Made by a program: the position numbers and the translations under genes | In this document: in pieces, positions 1-6,512 of the stretch | Position numbering within the stretch: position 1 is the stretch's first letter | Layout of the letters: each line of letters starts with the position of its first letter | Origin: Methanosarcinales archaeon | GTDB lineage: Archaea; Halobacteriota; Syntropharchaeia; Alkanophagales; Methanospirareceae | Reading direction: 5' to 3' | Assembly (NCBI GenBank): GCA_025464275.1 | Contig: JAODGR010000014.1 | Coordinates: forward strand, 1-9,984 | DNA length: 9,984 nucleotides | The notes under the pieces: model-generated | Seen by the model: only the letters and a program-made list of their open reading frames with translations | Database searches by the model: none | Told to the model about the DNA's origin: nothing

Positions 1-500
1 ACATCCAGCCCGCTCGTGGGCTCATCAAGGAACAGAACTTCAGGGTCGCTTACCAGTGCCATGCAGAACATAAGTCGCTGCTTCATACCCTTCGAGAAGC
101 TCTTTACCTTGCTCAAGCGGCGTTCATAAATCCCGAATTCCTTCAGTAGAGTGATTGCCCGGTGCTCGCCAGTCCGTCGTGGTATGTCATAGAGGGAAGC
201 GATGAGCATCATATTCTGCCACGCCGTAAGGTCAGGATACGCATTCGCAATCTCGGGCACCACACCCAGTATGCTCTTCACTCTCTCCGTTTCCCGCACG
301 ATATCATGCCCCATCACCGTTGCATCGCCATAATCAGGCTTTATCACACCGGTGAGCATTCTCACAGTGGTCGTCTTACCCGCTCCGTTCGGACCGAGGA
401 ATCCAAAGATTTCGCCACGGTGGACACTGAATGAGATGCAATTGACAGCTTTACGTCCGTTAAAACTCTTACACAGGCATTTAACTTCTATCGCTTCCAT
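1..500 (-). CDS. ABC transporter ATP-binding protein, ABC-2 type (partial, C-terminus beyond left edge)
   Basis: This is the ATP-hydrolysing subunit of an ABC transporter, and 166 N-terminal residues are visible. The motifs read in order: Walker A GPNGAGKTT (residues 36-44), a Q-loop position occupied by Glu (VPE, residue 83), the ABC signature FSKGMKQRL (135-143), Walker B VLFLDE (155-160) and the D-loop TSGLD just before the window ends. The degenerate signature and the short sequence between Walker A and the Q-loop fit the DrrA/NatA-like ATPases that pair with ABC-2 permeases, not LivG/LivF, so it is unlikely to serve the livM system at the other end of the window. The permease is presumably downstream, outside the window. 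ATG at 500 is the chosen start; an in-frame ATG at 515 would add MRWDE. The substrate cannot be inferred. The gene is divergent from the DUF373 gene. Confidence 0.93.
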   Translation of the reverse strand, partial: MEAIEVKCLCKSFNGRKAVNCISFSVHRGEIFGFLGPNGAGKTTTVRMLTGVIKPDYGDATVMGHDIVRETERVKSILGVVPEIANAYPDLTAWQNMMLIASLYDIPRRTGEHRAITLLKEFGIYERRLSKVKSFSKGMKQRLMFCMALVSDPEVLFLDEPTSGLD

Positions 501-595
501 CTCATCCCATCTCATAAGTTTTTATGATTAAACATCCTTCATTATAATTGGTAGAACACAATACAGAAAAGGAGAGAAGGGAGGTCTAAAGTCTT
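501..595. promoter_or_regulatory. Divergent promoter region between ABC ATPase and DUF373 gene
   Basis: This gap of about 95 bp is AT-rich and contains TATA-like stretches for both directions. For the plus strand, ATTATAAT at 541-548 lies about 50 bases before the TTG start of the DUF373 gene, and a GGAGG Shine-Dalgarno sequence at 580-584 lies 11 bases before it. For the minus strand, a TTTAATCATAAA-like box around 520-532 sits about 25 bases before the ATG at 500, which would give a leaderless or nearly leaderless transcript of the ABC ATPase. The assignments rest on pattern and spacing only. Confidence 0.45.
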
Positions 596-1744
596 TTGGT
601 GCAGACACTGGTCATCTGTGTGGATAGGGACAACGATATAGGTGATAAGGCGGGCTTAAAAACGCCTATTATGGGTAGAGAAGCGAGTATATCAGCAGCT
701 ACCCGGCTTGGTCTTGCAGACCCTGAAGATTCCGATGTCAATGCGATATTCGAGGCGGTCAGGATATATGATAAACTGAAATCAGGGAGTGAGCAAGAGG
801 GCTCAGTAGAGATTGCATTGATCGCCGGGGACAGGAATATCGGAATCACTTCGGATAGGAAGATGGGGGAGCAGCTCGATGAAGTTCTCTCCCGCTCGAA
901 GGCTGAATCTGTAATACTTGTGAGTGACGGTGCAGAGGATGAGTGCATAGTTCCTATCATCCAATCGCGAGTGAAGATAGATTCGGTACAGAGAGTGGTG
1001 GTGAAGCAGAGTGAGCCACTGGAGAGTACTTTTTATGTGGTGAAGAAGCTGTTTGAGGACCCCAAATTCGCTCATACCTTCCTGCCTCCGGTAGGGTTCA
1101 TTCTATCACTGTTAGCCATCTCATTGATGATTGGACTATCAGAGAAGGTGATAGGACTAATCCTCCTGGTCGCCGGCGTTTATGTGCTGCTGAAGGGTTT
1201 AGGACGAGAGAACATCCTGTGGGATTTCATGGAGATGGCAAAGCAGTCACTGTACAGTGGCAGAATATCCTTCGTCACCTATACCTGCGGGGTGGTCTTC
1301 GTGCTTGTGGGTACTTTTCAGGGCATGGCGGGTAGCTGGGATTATTATGCGAGGGCGGATTCCGAGATAAGCGGATTCCTGTTACCCGTTGTGGTATTCA
1401 TCGAATATGCGATATGGTGGTACATTGGTGCAGCATTAGCCCCTCTCCTGGGTAAGATGCTGAATATGTTCATCGAGGGTGAGGAGATAGTGACGCAATG
1501 GGCTATCCTCTTCTCTATCATCGCCTCCGGTATCGTACTCTGGGGCGGTAGCAAGGGTATACTTCTATTGAACGCCGGTAAATATCCACTGGCTTACCAG
1601 TGCCTCTTCTTCGCTTTCCTCGGTGCACTCCTCATCTCTCTCATGGGTATCAAGATCTCCTGGTATGCAAGGGCTGTGGATAGAGGAGAAGGCGAAGGTG
1701 GAAGAGAAGGTAGAGGTGTAGGAATAGAATATGACGAGAGATAG
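596..1744 (+). CDS. DUF373 family archaeal membrane protein
   Basis: This 382-residue protein is recognisable as DUF373, an archaeal family of unknown function. The soluble N-terminal part (about 1-160) begins with the family hallmark LVICVDRDNDIG and alternates predicted strands and helices (VEIALIAGDR, SVILVSDGAEDE), like an alpha/beta nucleotide-binding fold; that fold is inference. From residue 162 the protein is membrane-embedded, with about six to seven hydrophobic helices (near 162-180, 184-202, 224-243, 260-285, 301-318, 321-326 with 333-353). It ends in a charged, glycine- and glutamate-rich tail. The start is TTG at 596, with GTG at 599 equally possible; GGAGG at 580-584 serves both. 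The last 14 bases overlap the NMD3 gene, so the two are probably co-transcribed and translationally coupled. No enzymatic role can be assigned. Confidence 0.88.
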   Translation: MVQTLVICVDRDNDIGDKAGLKTPIMGREASISAATRLGLADPEDSDVNAIFEAVRIYDKLKSGSEQEGSVEIALIAGDRNIGITSDRKMGEQLDEVLSRSKAESVILVSDGAEDECIVPIIQSRVKIDSVQRVVVKQSEPLESTFYVVKKLFEDPKFAHTFLPPVGFILSLLAISLMIGLSEKVIGLILLVAGVYVLLKGLGRENILWDFMEMAKQSLYSGRISFVTYTCGVVFVLVGTFQGMAGSWDYYARADSEISGFLLPVVVFIEYAIWWYIGAALAPLLGKMLNMFIEGEEIVTQWAILFSIIASGIVLWGGSKGILLLNAGKYPLAYQCLFFAFLGALLISLMGIKISWYARAVDRGEGEGGREGRGVGIEYDER

Positions 1745-2468
1745 AGATAAATGGTTGAAGTTCTGTCCACGATGCGGCAAGAATACCGATGAATTGTTCG
1801 ATTCCTTATGCAGGGAGTGTTTTGCACATACCATCCAGTTGCTCCAGCCTGAATCGATGAGAGTAACCGTGCGCATGTGCAGGAACTGCGGCGCATACTT
1901 CATAGGTAGAGAGAGGACGAGCATAGAGGACGTCGTTGTTCAGCTCGTGACGCGGGAGATAAAGCGGAGGTACAGCCCTGACCTTGATTGGTGCAGGGTG
2001 GAGGTGCGGGATGTGGATATAGGGGCGGATAAGAATGGCAGGAGAGCGAGGAGAGCGAAGGTGGGAGTGAATGCGAGCGCAGAGATAAGAGGTGTGAGAG
2101 TGGAGCAGAGGGGAGATATAGAAGTAGCGATAAAAACCGGCTGCTGTGAGAGGTGCAGCAGGATAGCAGGGGGTTATTATGCCGCTATCGTACAGGTTAG
2201 AGCGCATAACAGGCTGCCTACTGACCATGAACTGGTGACAGCATCGAGAATCGCATACGCCTCACTGAAGGGTGAGGACTTCGTATCCCGGGAGCGGTTG
2301 TTGAGAGAGGGGCTGGATATATACGTCAGCAGCATGGAGTGTGGACGCAGGATCTCACGTGCGATAGTGAAGCAATTTGGTGGTAATTTCAGTGAGAGCA
2401 GGCGATTATACGGGCGTAAAGATGGAAGGAACATATATCGTGTATCGTTCGCAGTCAGACTGCCCTGA
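1731..2468 (+). CDS. NMD3-like zinc-binding protein (N-terminal region only)
   Basis: The 245-residue product matches the N-terminal region of NMD3, known in eukaryotes as the adaptor for export and late maturation of the 60S ribosomal subunit; archaeal homologues presumably bind the 50S subunit during assembly. Two zinc sites are visible: CPRC/CREC (C12, C15, C27, C30), and a second made of CRNC (C50, C53) and CERC (C139, C142), the latter followed by the family-typical segment GGYYAAIVQVRA. The protein ends at VRLP, about where family members usually continue into OB/SH3-like C-terminal domains; no such continuation is seen in any frame of the 44 bases before purM. ATG at 1731 lies inside the end of the DUF373 gene. 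The fully overlapped start suggests coupled translation. Confident on family; the reduced length is compared with the family from memory. Confidence 0.85.
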   Translation: MTRDRDKWLKFCPRCGKNTDELFDSLCRECFAHTIQLLQPESMRVTVRMCRNCGAYFIGRERTSIEDVVVQLVTREIKRRYSPDLDWCRVEVRDVDIGADKNGRRARRAKVGVNASAEIRGVRVEQRGDIEVAIKTGCCERCSRIAGGYYAAIVQVRAHNRLPTDHELVTASRIAYASLKGEDFVSRERLLREGLDIYVSSMECGRRISRAIVKQFGGNFSESRRLYGRKDGRNIYRVSFAVRLP

Positions 2469-2498
2469 GACTGCCATGACCACGAGATGACCAGAGAA

Positions 2499-2514
2499 GA
2501 GCTAATAAGAGCTC
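2499..2514. terminator. Weak inverted repeat between convergent NMD3 and purM genes
   Basis: GAGCT (2499-2503) and AGCTC (2510-2514) can form a 5-bp stem with a 6-base loop in the short gap between two convergent genes, touching the purM stop codon. No clear T-run follows on either strand, so a terminator role is only a possibility suggested by position. Confidence 0.2.
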
Positions 2515-3619
2515 AGTAGTGATAGAACCGATTAGCCTGCCCGCAGAGGCGCTTCGGCTTTATTATTACTCGCTTAGCCGGGTCCTTCACCGTATATCCG
2601 AGTTTATACGCATCCACACCATGCCGCGCGGCTATATCCATGACCGCATCGGCATCCGAGTCGGATACAACTACACAGAACCCTATTCCCATATTAAACA
2701 CGCGGAACATCTCCTCATCCGCGACACTGCCAAGCCGCTGGAGTACCGAAAAGACCGGATGCGGCTCCGGCATATACTCTATCACGAACCCATGAGCAGA
2801 TTGCACCCTGTTCAGGTTCAGTAACCCGCCTGAGGTGATGTGTATAAGCGCTTTCACATCCAAATTGGATGCAAGTATATCCATCACCTCCGGCACGTAG
2901 ATGCGGGTGGGTATGAGCAACTCCTCACCCATGGTCTTATTATCATTCTCCAGCTCCTCAAACTCCCGTTCAATCAGAATCCCCTCTGGATCACGATGCG
3001 GCTGGCTGAGTCTGAGTATATGACGTGCCAGACTCAGACCATTGCTGTGTATCCCGCTACTCCGGAGTCCAATGATCGCATCACCCTCCCTGATATCCTC
3101 CCCCACAATCAATCCTCCATGAACAGCCCCTATTGCAGTCCCCACCAGGTCGAATTCGTAGTTCGGACGAACGCCTTTCAGCATATCCCTCAACTGCGCT
3201 ATCTCACCGCCGACGATGCTGATGCGAGCGAGTTCCGCACCTTTCAATAGCCCCTTACCAATATCCGCGAGTAAATCGGGATTGGGTATACCGACGGCGA
3301 TATAATCGAGCATGGAGAGTGGTTCTGCACCCACACACAGGATATCATTCACATTCATCGCAACACAATCTATCCCTATGGTATCGTACCTGTTCATCAA
3401 TTGCGCTATGAGTATCTTGGTACCCACGCCATCGGTGGACACCGCCAGTCCAGTGCCATGACCTATATCTATCACATTCGCGAAATAGCCTATATCCAGT
3501 TTCTGTGCTCCCATTCCCGTCTGCCTGAACGCACGGCTTCTCCTTACATACGACAGTAATCGTGCCAGTGCAACCTCCTCACGCTCTGTGTCCACACCCG
3601 CATCGCTGTATCTCACCAT
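2513..3619 (-). CDS. purM: Phosphoribosylformylglycinamidine cyclo-ligase (AIR synthetase)
   Basis: PurM closes the imidazole ring in purine synthesis: FGAM plus ATP gives aminoimidazole ribotide (AIR), ADP and phosphate, in the cytosol. The 368-residue protein is close to the usual length of about 345-350. The family motifs are all present: YSDAGVD near the N-terminus (4-10), the ATP-binding stretch STDGVGTK (61-68), GIDCVAMNVNDILCVGAEPL (82-101), GGEIAQL (137-143), GLRSSGIHSNGLSLAR (184-199), HITSGGLLNLNR (260-271) and FNMGIGF (308-314). ATG at 3619 is supported by a GGTGGTGAGG ribosome-binding sequence 9 bases upstream and by a full-length N-terminus. It is the only purine gene in view and is transcribed alone, away from cbf5. 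Confidence 0.97.
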   Translation of the reverse strand: MVRYSDAGVDTEREEVALARLLSYVRRSRAFRQTGMGAQKLDIGYFANVIDIGHGTGLAVSTDGVGTKILIAQLMNRYDTIGIDCVAMNVNDILCVGAEPLSMLDYIAVGIPNPDLLADIGKGLLKGAELARISIVGGEIAQLRDMLKGVRPNYEFDLVGTAIGAVHGGLIVGEDIREGDAIIGLRSSGIHSNGLSLARHILRLSQPHRDPEGILIEREFEELENDNKTMGEELLIPTRIYVPEVMDILASNLDVKALIHITSGGLLNLNRVQSAHGFVIEYMPEPHPVFSVLQRLGSVADEEMFRVFNMGIGFCVVVSDSDADAVMDIAARHGVDAYKLGYTVKDPAKRVIIKPKRLCGQANRFYHY

Positions 3620-3627
3620 ATCCTGTT

Positions 3628-3637
3628 CCTCACCACC
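3628..3637 (-). promoter_or_regulatory. Ribosome-binding site of purM
   Basis: On the minus strand this reads GGTGGTGAGG, containing the archaeal anti-16S complement GGTGA, and it ends 8 bases before the ATG at 3619. It fixes the purM start. Confidence 0.6.
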
Positions 3638-3757
3638 GACCCTAACCTGAGCCTAACTTATAACAGAATTGAACTTAAAATTAAAAACATGATACTGCTG
3701 TCCTGTGTGCTGTGCTGTGGTTTAATGAATGAAAACAGGTTTTAAGAGTATAAGGGT
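3638..3757. promoter_or_regulatory. Divergent promoter region between purM and cbf5
   Basis: An AT-rich core at about 3672-3688 (TTAAAATTAAAAA on the plus strand) can act as the TATA box for purM: about 25 bases further on the minus strand gives a start near 3650 and a leader of about 30 bases carrying the purM ribosome-binding site. The same core, or TTTAATGA at 3721-3728 about 30 bases before the cbf5 ATG, could serve cbf5. Since no clear Shine-Dalgarno sequence precedes the cbf5 ATG (only AAGGGT directly adjacent), the second option, with a leaderless cbf5 mRNA, looks more likely. A CTGTG-rich stretch at 3696-3720 lies between them. Confidence 0.4.
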
Positions 3758-4798
3758 ATGAGGGAGAGTCCAAATCCGATAGAGAGATGCAAATTGGAGA
3801 AAGAGCCATCACCGGTGTCCACAGACCCCCGTTTCGGCTGCTATCCGGATGCACGTCCGATGAGGGAATACATAGAGAGGGGCGTAGTTGTGATAGACAA
3901 GCCCGCTGGTCCCACCTCACATGAGGTGGTCTCATGGGTGAAGGATATATTGAAGGTGCCCAAAGCAGCCCATACGGGAACGCTGGACCCTAAGGTCACC
4001 GGTGTACTGCCCGTACTGCTCGGAGTAGCGACGAAGTTAGCGGGTCTATTCCTCTCCAATAAGGAATATATCTGCCTGATGAAGCTCCACAGAGAGGTGG
4101 AGGAGGATAAACTGAGGGATGTGGCGGGTGAGTTCGTTGGCATGCTATATCAGCGCCCACCACTGAAATCCGCGGTCAGGAGGAGGATAAGGACAAGAAC
4201 GGTGCATTATCTCGAGATAATGGAGGTGGAAGGCAGGGAAGTATTGATGAAGGTGGGGTGTGAAGCCGGTACATACATCAGGATGCTCTGTCATCATATT
4301 GGACTGGCACTGGGTGTGGGTGCACACATGGCACAGTTGAGGAGGACCAGGTCACTGCCCTTCGATGAGGATGACATGACGAAGCTGCATGACCTCAAAG
4401 ACGCTTACGTCTGCTACGAGGAGGAGGGTGATGAACGATGGTTGCGGAGGCTTATTGTACCTATGGAATATGCGCTGGGGCATCTACCTCACCTGCACTC
4501 CATTGTGGTGAAGGATACCGCAGTTGATGCACTCTGCCACGGTGCGAATCTCGCTGCTCCCGGACTCGCGCGTATAGAGGAGGGAATAAATATAGGTGAC
4601 CCCGTAATTATATACACCGGTAAGGGTGAAGCAGTGTGTGCAGGGAGGGCGTTGATGAGTTCAGATGAGATGCTCCGTGCAGAAGAGGGAATCTGCGTGG
4701 TCACACACAGGGTGTTTATGAACCGCGGGACGTACATGAGGGCATGGGGAGTGGGGAGGGTGATAAAACAGGAGCAGGAGCAGGAGCACGAACAGTAG
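3758..4798 (+). CDS. cbf5: Archaeal Cbf5/dyskerin-type tRNA-rRNA pseudouridine synthase (TruB family)
   Basis: Cbf5 is the catalytic subunit of the box H/ACA RNP and converts guide-selected uridines in rRNA to pseudouridine; archaeal forms can also act on tRNA position 55. The 346-residue protein carries the dyskerin N-terminal extension (NPIERCKLE to RPMREYIERG), the TruB fold from VVVIDKPAGPTSHEVVSW (43-60), the catalytic motif HTGTLDPKVTGVLP with Asp77, Tyr104 in KEYICLM, RPPLKSAVRRR (133-143), EAGTYIRMLCHHIGLALGVGAHMAQLRRTR (169-198) and a C-terminal PUA domain (about 247-331). The N-terminal extension lines up with the known Pyrococcus protein, which supports the ATG at 3758 rather than the internal Met35. 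The tail is a Gln/Glu-rich QEQEQEHEQ encoded by short GGAGCA-type repeats. A tRNA gene starts 9 bases after the stop, so both are probably on one transcript. Confidence 0.97.
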   Translation: MRESPNPIERCKLEKEPSPVSTDPRFGCYPDARPMREYIERGVVVIDKPAGPTSHEVVSWVKDILKVPKAAHTGTLDPKVTGVLPVLLGVATKLAGLFLSNKEYICLMKLHREVEEDKLRDVAGEFVGMLYQRPPLKSAVRRRIRTRTVHYLEIMEVEGREVLMKVGCEAGTYIRMLCHHIGLALGVGAHMAQLRRTRSLPFDEDDMTKLHDLKDAYVCYEEEGDERWLRRLIVPMEYALGHLPHLHSIVVKDTAVDALCHGANLAAPGLARIEEGINIGDPVIIYTGKGEAVCAGRALMSSDEMLRAEEGICVVTHRVFMNRGTYMRAWGVGRVIKQEQEQEHEQ

Positions 4799-4807
4799 TA
4801 TGAATGA

Positions 4808-4915
4808 GCCGAGGTGGCTGAGTGGTAAGGCGCAGGCCTGGAGTTCAAATCCACGAATGGACCGGATAGCCTGTGTTCCGAAAGGAACTCAAGGGTTCAA
4901 ATCCCTTCCTCGGCG
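4808..4915 (+). tRNA. tRNA-Ser (anticodon GGA) with a 24-nt intron
   Basis: The gene folds as a class II tRNA: acceptor GCCGAGG/CCTCGGC (4808-4814 with 4908-4914), discriminator G at 4915, D-arm 4817-4831, anticodon stem CAGGC/GCCTG (4833-4837 with 4869-4873), long variable arm GTTCC-GAAA-GGAAC (4875-4888) and T-arm AAGGG-TTCAAAT-CCCTT (4891-4907). After removal of the intron (4844-4867) the anticodon loop is CTGGAGA, giving anticodon GGA at 4840-4842, which reads UCC and UCU. The long variable arm together with discriminator G identifies serine rather than leucine, whose archaeal discriminator is A. CCA is not encoded. It lies between cbf5 and rps13, and release from a shared transcript by RNase P, tRNase Z and the splicing endonuclease is likely. 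Confidence 0.93.
4844..4867 (+). other. tRNA intron at canonical position 37/38
   Basis: The 24-base insert interrupts the anticodon loop one base after the anticodon. A bulge-helix-bulge can be drawn: central helix CTGG (4838-4841) with CCGG (4862-4865), containing one U-G pair, flanked by 3-base bulges AGT (4842-4844) and ATA (4866-4868), cut after the second base of each. Inside the intron, TCCA-CGAA-TGGA (4850-4861) can form a small hairpin, but the inner helix directly next to the first bulge is weak (two pairs at best). The boundaries follow from the mature 7-base loop and this structure. Confidence 0.85.
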
Positions 4916-4950
4916 CTCACTGTAAAAGAAAGAAATGAGGAAGAGAAAAA

Positions 4951-4972
4951 GAGCAAACTTAAAATATAAAAT
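4951..4972 (+). promoter_or_regulatory. Archaeal promoter for the rps13 operon
   Basis: GAGCAAAC followed by TTAAAATATAAAAT (4959-4972) matches a purine-rich BRE and TATA box. Initiation about 25 bases downstream would fall near 4990, leaving a leader of roughly 15 bases before the rps13 ATG at 5005. The ribosomal genes can therefore be transcribed independently of cbf5 and the tRNA. Confidence 0.6.
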
Positions 4973-5004
4973 AGAGGGGAGAATCTACTCTTACATGGGA
5001 TGAG

Positions 5005-5517
5005 ATGAGTGAAGAAGTGGAGAAGAGGATGGAGGTAGAAGGAGAGGCGAGAGAAGAAACGTTCAGGCACATAGTCCGGATTCTGGATACCGACCTCGAT
5101 GGTAAGAAGCGAGTTGCATACTCTCTCTGTGGTATAAAGGGGATAGGGCGTAGAGTTGCACGTGCAATAGCTGCATCTGCAGGTATAGACGTGAATATGA
5201 AGATGGGGGAGCTATCTGATGAGGAGATAGAGAGATTGAAGGTGGCTATAAACAGTGCTGATAAGCGATTACCATGGTGGATGCTGAACCGGCGGAGGGA
5301 CCTGCTCAGTGGCGAGGATAAGCATCTCATGGGTTCAGACCTGATGTTGAAGTTCAGGGATGACCTGAATTTACTCCGTAAAATAAGGTCTTATCGCGGG
5401 ATAAGGCATGAACGTGGTTTGAAAGTGCGCGGTCAGCGCACAAAATCCACCGGTCGTAAAGGGATGGTGGTGGGTGTAATAAGGAAGAAGACACTGGCAC
5501 GTACGGGAGGGAAGTAG
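5005..5517 (+). CDS. rps13: Small-subunit ribosomal protein S13 (uS13), archaeal type
   Basis: S13 sits in the head of the 30S subunit, contacts the P-site tRNA and forms an inter-subunit bridge. The 170-residue protein shows the helix-two-turn-helix region YSLCGIKGIGRRVARAIA (39-56) and the archaeal/eukaryotic signature YRGIRHERGLKVRGQRTKSTG (130-150) with its basic tail. It is somewhat longer than most archaeal S13 because of an acidic N-terminal stretch of about 17 residues before FRHIVRILDTDL. ATG at 5005 is preceded by GGGATGA; starting at Met9 would remove half of this extension. The promoter lies about 30-45 bases upstream. rps4 follows after 8 bases, so the genes form one operon. Confidence 0.96.
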   Translation: MSEEVEKRMEVEGEAREETFRHIVRILDTDLDGKKRVAYSLCGIKGIGRRVARAIAASAGIDVNMKMGELSDEEIERLKVAINSADKRLPWWMLNRRRDLLSGEDKHLMGSDLMLKFRDDLNLLRKIRSYRGIRHERGLKVRGQRTKSTGRKGMVVGVIRKKTLARTGGK

Positions 5518-5525
5518 AAGTAGAG

Positions 5526-6092
5526 ATGGGGCATCCAAAGCGTAATAAGAAGAAGTACGAACGTCCAAGGAGACCATGGGTCATACAGCGTATAAAGGAG
5601 GAGAAGGAGTTAGCCGAGAGATACGGATTGAAGAATAAGCGAGAGATATGGAAGGCAAACAGTCTCATAAGGAAGTATCGGAGAGAGGTAAGAAATATCC
5701 TGGCTGAGATAGCTGGTATGAAACCTACGGAGCATACAATGAAGAAGCAGGAGGCAATCATGAACCGACTTAAGCGTTACGGGATAGTAGAGGCGGATGC
5801 GAAGCTGGAGGATGTTCTGGCACTGGATGTTGAGCATCTACTGGAAAGGCGCTTGCAGACACTGGTCTACAGGAAAGGACTGGCAAATACCATCAAACAA
5901 GCCAGGCAGCTCATCGTTCATGGGCACATCGCCATTAATGGTCGAAGAGTTACCATCCCTTCATATATTGTGCGGGTGGATGAGGAGCGTGGGATAAGCT
6001 ATTCTGATTATGCCCCCGCTTCCATCTCCGCCATTGCTACATCAGGAGGAAGGGATGAGGGGCGTGAACCAGGAGAGGAGGTGGCATTATGA
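5526..6092 (+). CDS. rps4: Small-subunit ribosomal protein S4 (uS4), archaeal type
   Basis: S4 is a primary 16S rRNA-binding protein that nucleates assembly of the 30S body and lines the mRNA entry channel. The 188 residues begin with the archaeal/eukaryotic N-terminus MGHPKRNKKKYERPRRPW, continue with the helical rRNA-binding part YGLKNKREIWKANSLIRKYR and contain the S4 RNA-binding domain at about 104-150, ending QARQLIVHGHIAINGRRVTIPSYIV. The last 25 or so residues (after DYAPASIS) are low-complexity, rich in Gly, Glu and Arg. GGAGG at 5506-5510, inside the end of rps13, supplies the ribosome-binding site. Its stop overlaps the rps11 start by four bases (ATGA), a classic coupling junction. 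Confidence 0.96.
   Translation: MGHPKRNKKKYERPRRPWVIQRIKEEKELAERYGLKNKREIWKANSLIRKYRREVRNILAEIAGMKPTEHTMKKQEAIMNRLKRYGIVEADAKLEDVLALDVEHLLERRLQTLVYRKGLANTIKQARQLIVHGHIAINGRRVTIPSYIVRVDEERGISYSDYAPASISAIATSGGRDEGREPGEEVAL
6077..6083 (+). promoter_or_regulatory. Shine-Dalgarno sequence of rps11
   Basis: GGAGGTG lies 5 bases before the ATG at 6089, within the 3' end of rps4. It is the strongest ribosome-binding sequence in the window and, with the ATGA overlap, fixes the rps11 start. Confidence 0.65.
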
Positions 6093-6502
6093 CCACATCA
6101 ACCTCGACCTCAGCCTCGGGAGGTAAGTGGGCAGTTGCTCATATCTACTCCTCTTTCAATAACACCATCATCACCATCACAGACATAACAGGTGCGGAGA
6201 CGATTGCGAGAGCTTCCGGTGGCATGATCGCGAAGGCTGACCGTGATGAGAGTTCCCCGTATACCGCGATGCTGATGGCGTTACAGCTTGCAGAGAAATT
6301 GAAGGAGCGCGGTATCTCCGGGATAGATGTGAAGGTGAAAGCAGCTTCAGGGCGCAAATCCCGCGCCCCTGCTCCTGGTGCACAGGCAGCGATAAGGGCG
6401 TTCGCACGTGCAGGACTGAAGATAGGGAGGATCGAGGACGTTACACCTGTACCACATGATGGTACCAGGCGCCCGGGGGGCAAGCGTGGGAGGAGGGTGT
6501 GA
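6089..6502 (+). CDS. rps11: Small-subunit ribosomal protein S11 (uS11), archaeal type
   Basis: S11 binds the platform of the 30S subunit near the decoding-site helices and the mRNA exit. The 137-residue protein has a short Ser/Thr-rich N-terminus, then the conserved core KWAVAHIYSSFNNTIITITD (13-32), GAETIARASGGMIAKADRDESSPYTAM, AASGRKSRAPAPGAQAAIRAFARAGLKIG (85-113) and the invariant C-terminal RIEDVTPVPHDGTRRPGGKRGRRV. Its length and ending are typical for archaea. It starts inside the rps4 stop (ATGA), and its 3' end carries the GGAGGAGGGTGTGAG that probably serves as ribosome-binding site for rpoD. Confidence 0.97.
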   Translation: MTTSTSTSASGGKWAVAHIYSSFNNTIITITDITGAETIARASGGMIAKADRDESSPYTAMLMALQLAEKLKERGISGIDVKVKAASGRKSRAPAPGAQAAIRAFARAGLKIGRIEDVTPVPHDGTRRPGGKRGRRV

Positions 6503-6512
6503 GCGCGAGCGG

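Noticed and set aside
245..255. Glu instead of Gln in the Q-loop of the ABC ATPase
   Set aside because: A VPE version is, as far as I know, common in archaeal ABC-2-type ATPases, so it is not treated as a defect.
162..434. Open frame on the plus strand opposite the ABC ATPase
   Set aside because: The minus strand encodes Walker A, signature and Walker B motifs here, so the plus frame is a shadow.
2469..2512. Possible frameshifted remainder of NMD3
   Set aside because: None of the three frames continues with an NMD3-like C-terminal sequence; the gap is too short before the convergent purM gene.
2840..3250. Open frame on the plus strand opposite purM (136 codons)
   Set aside because: Antisense to a complete PurM with all motifs; no family features.
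4916..4950. Small RNA gene (C/D or H/ACA box) between the tRNA and the rps13 promoter
   Set aside because: No C/D box pair or H/ACA hairpin layout could be found in this purine-rich stretch.
6456..6512. Upstream extension of rpoD inside rps11
   Set aside because: The frame is open, but the residues match no RpoD N-terminus, and a ribosome-binding sequence points to ATG 6513.
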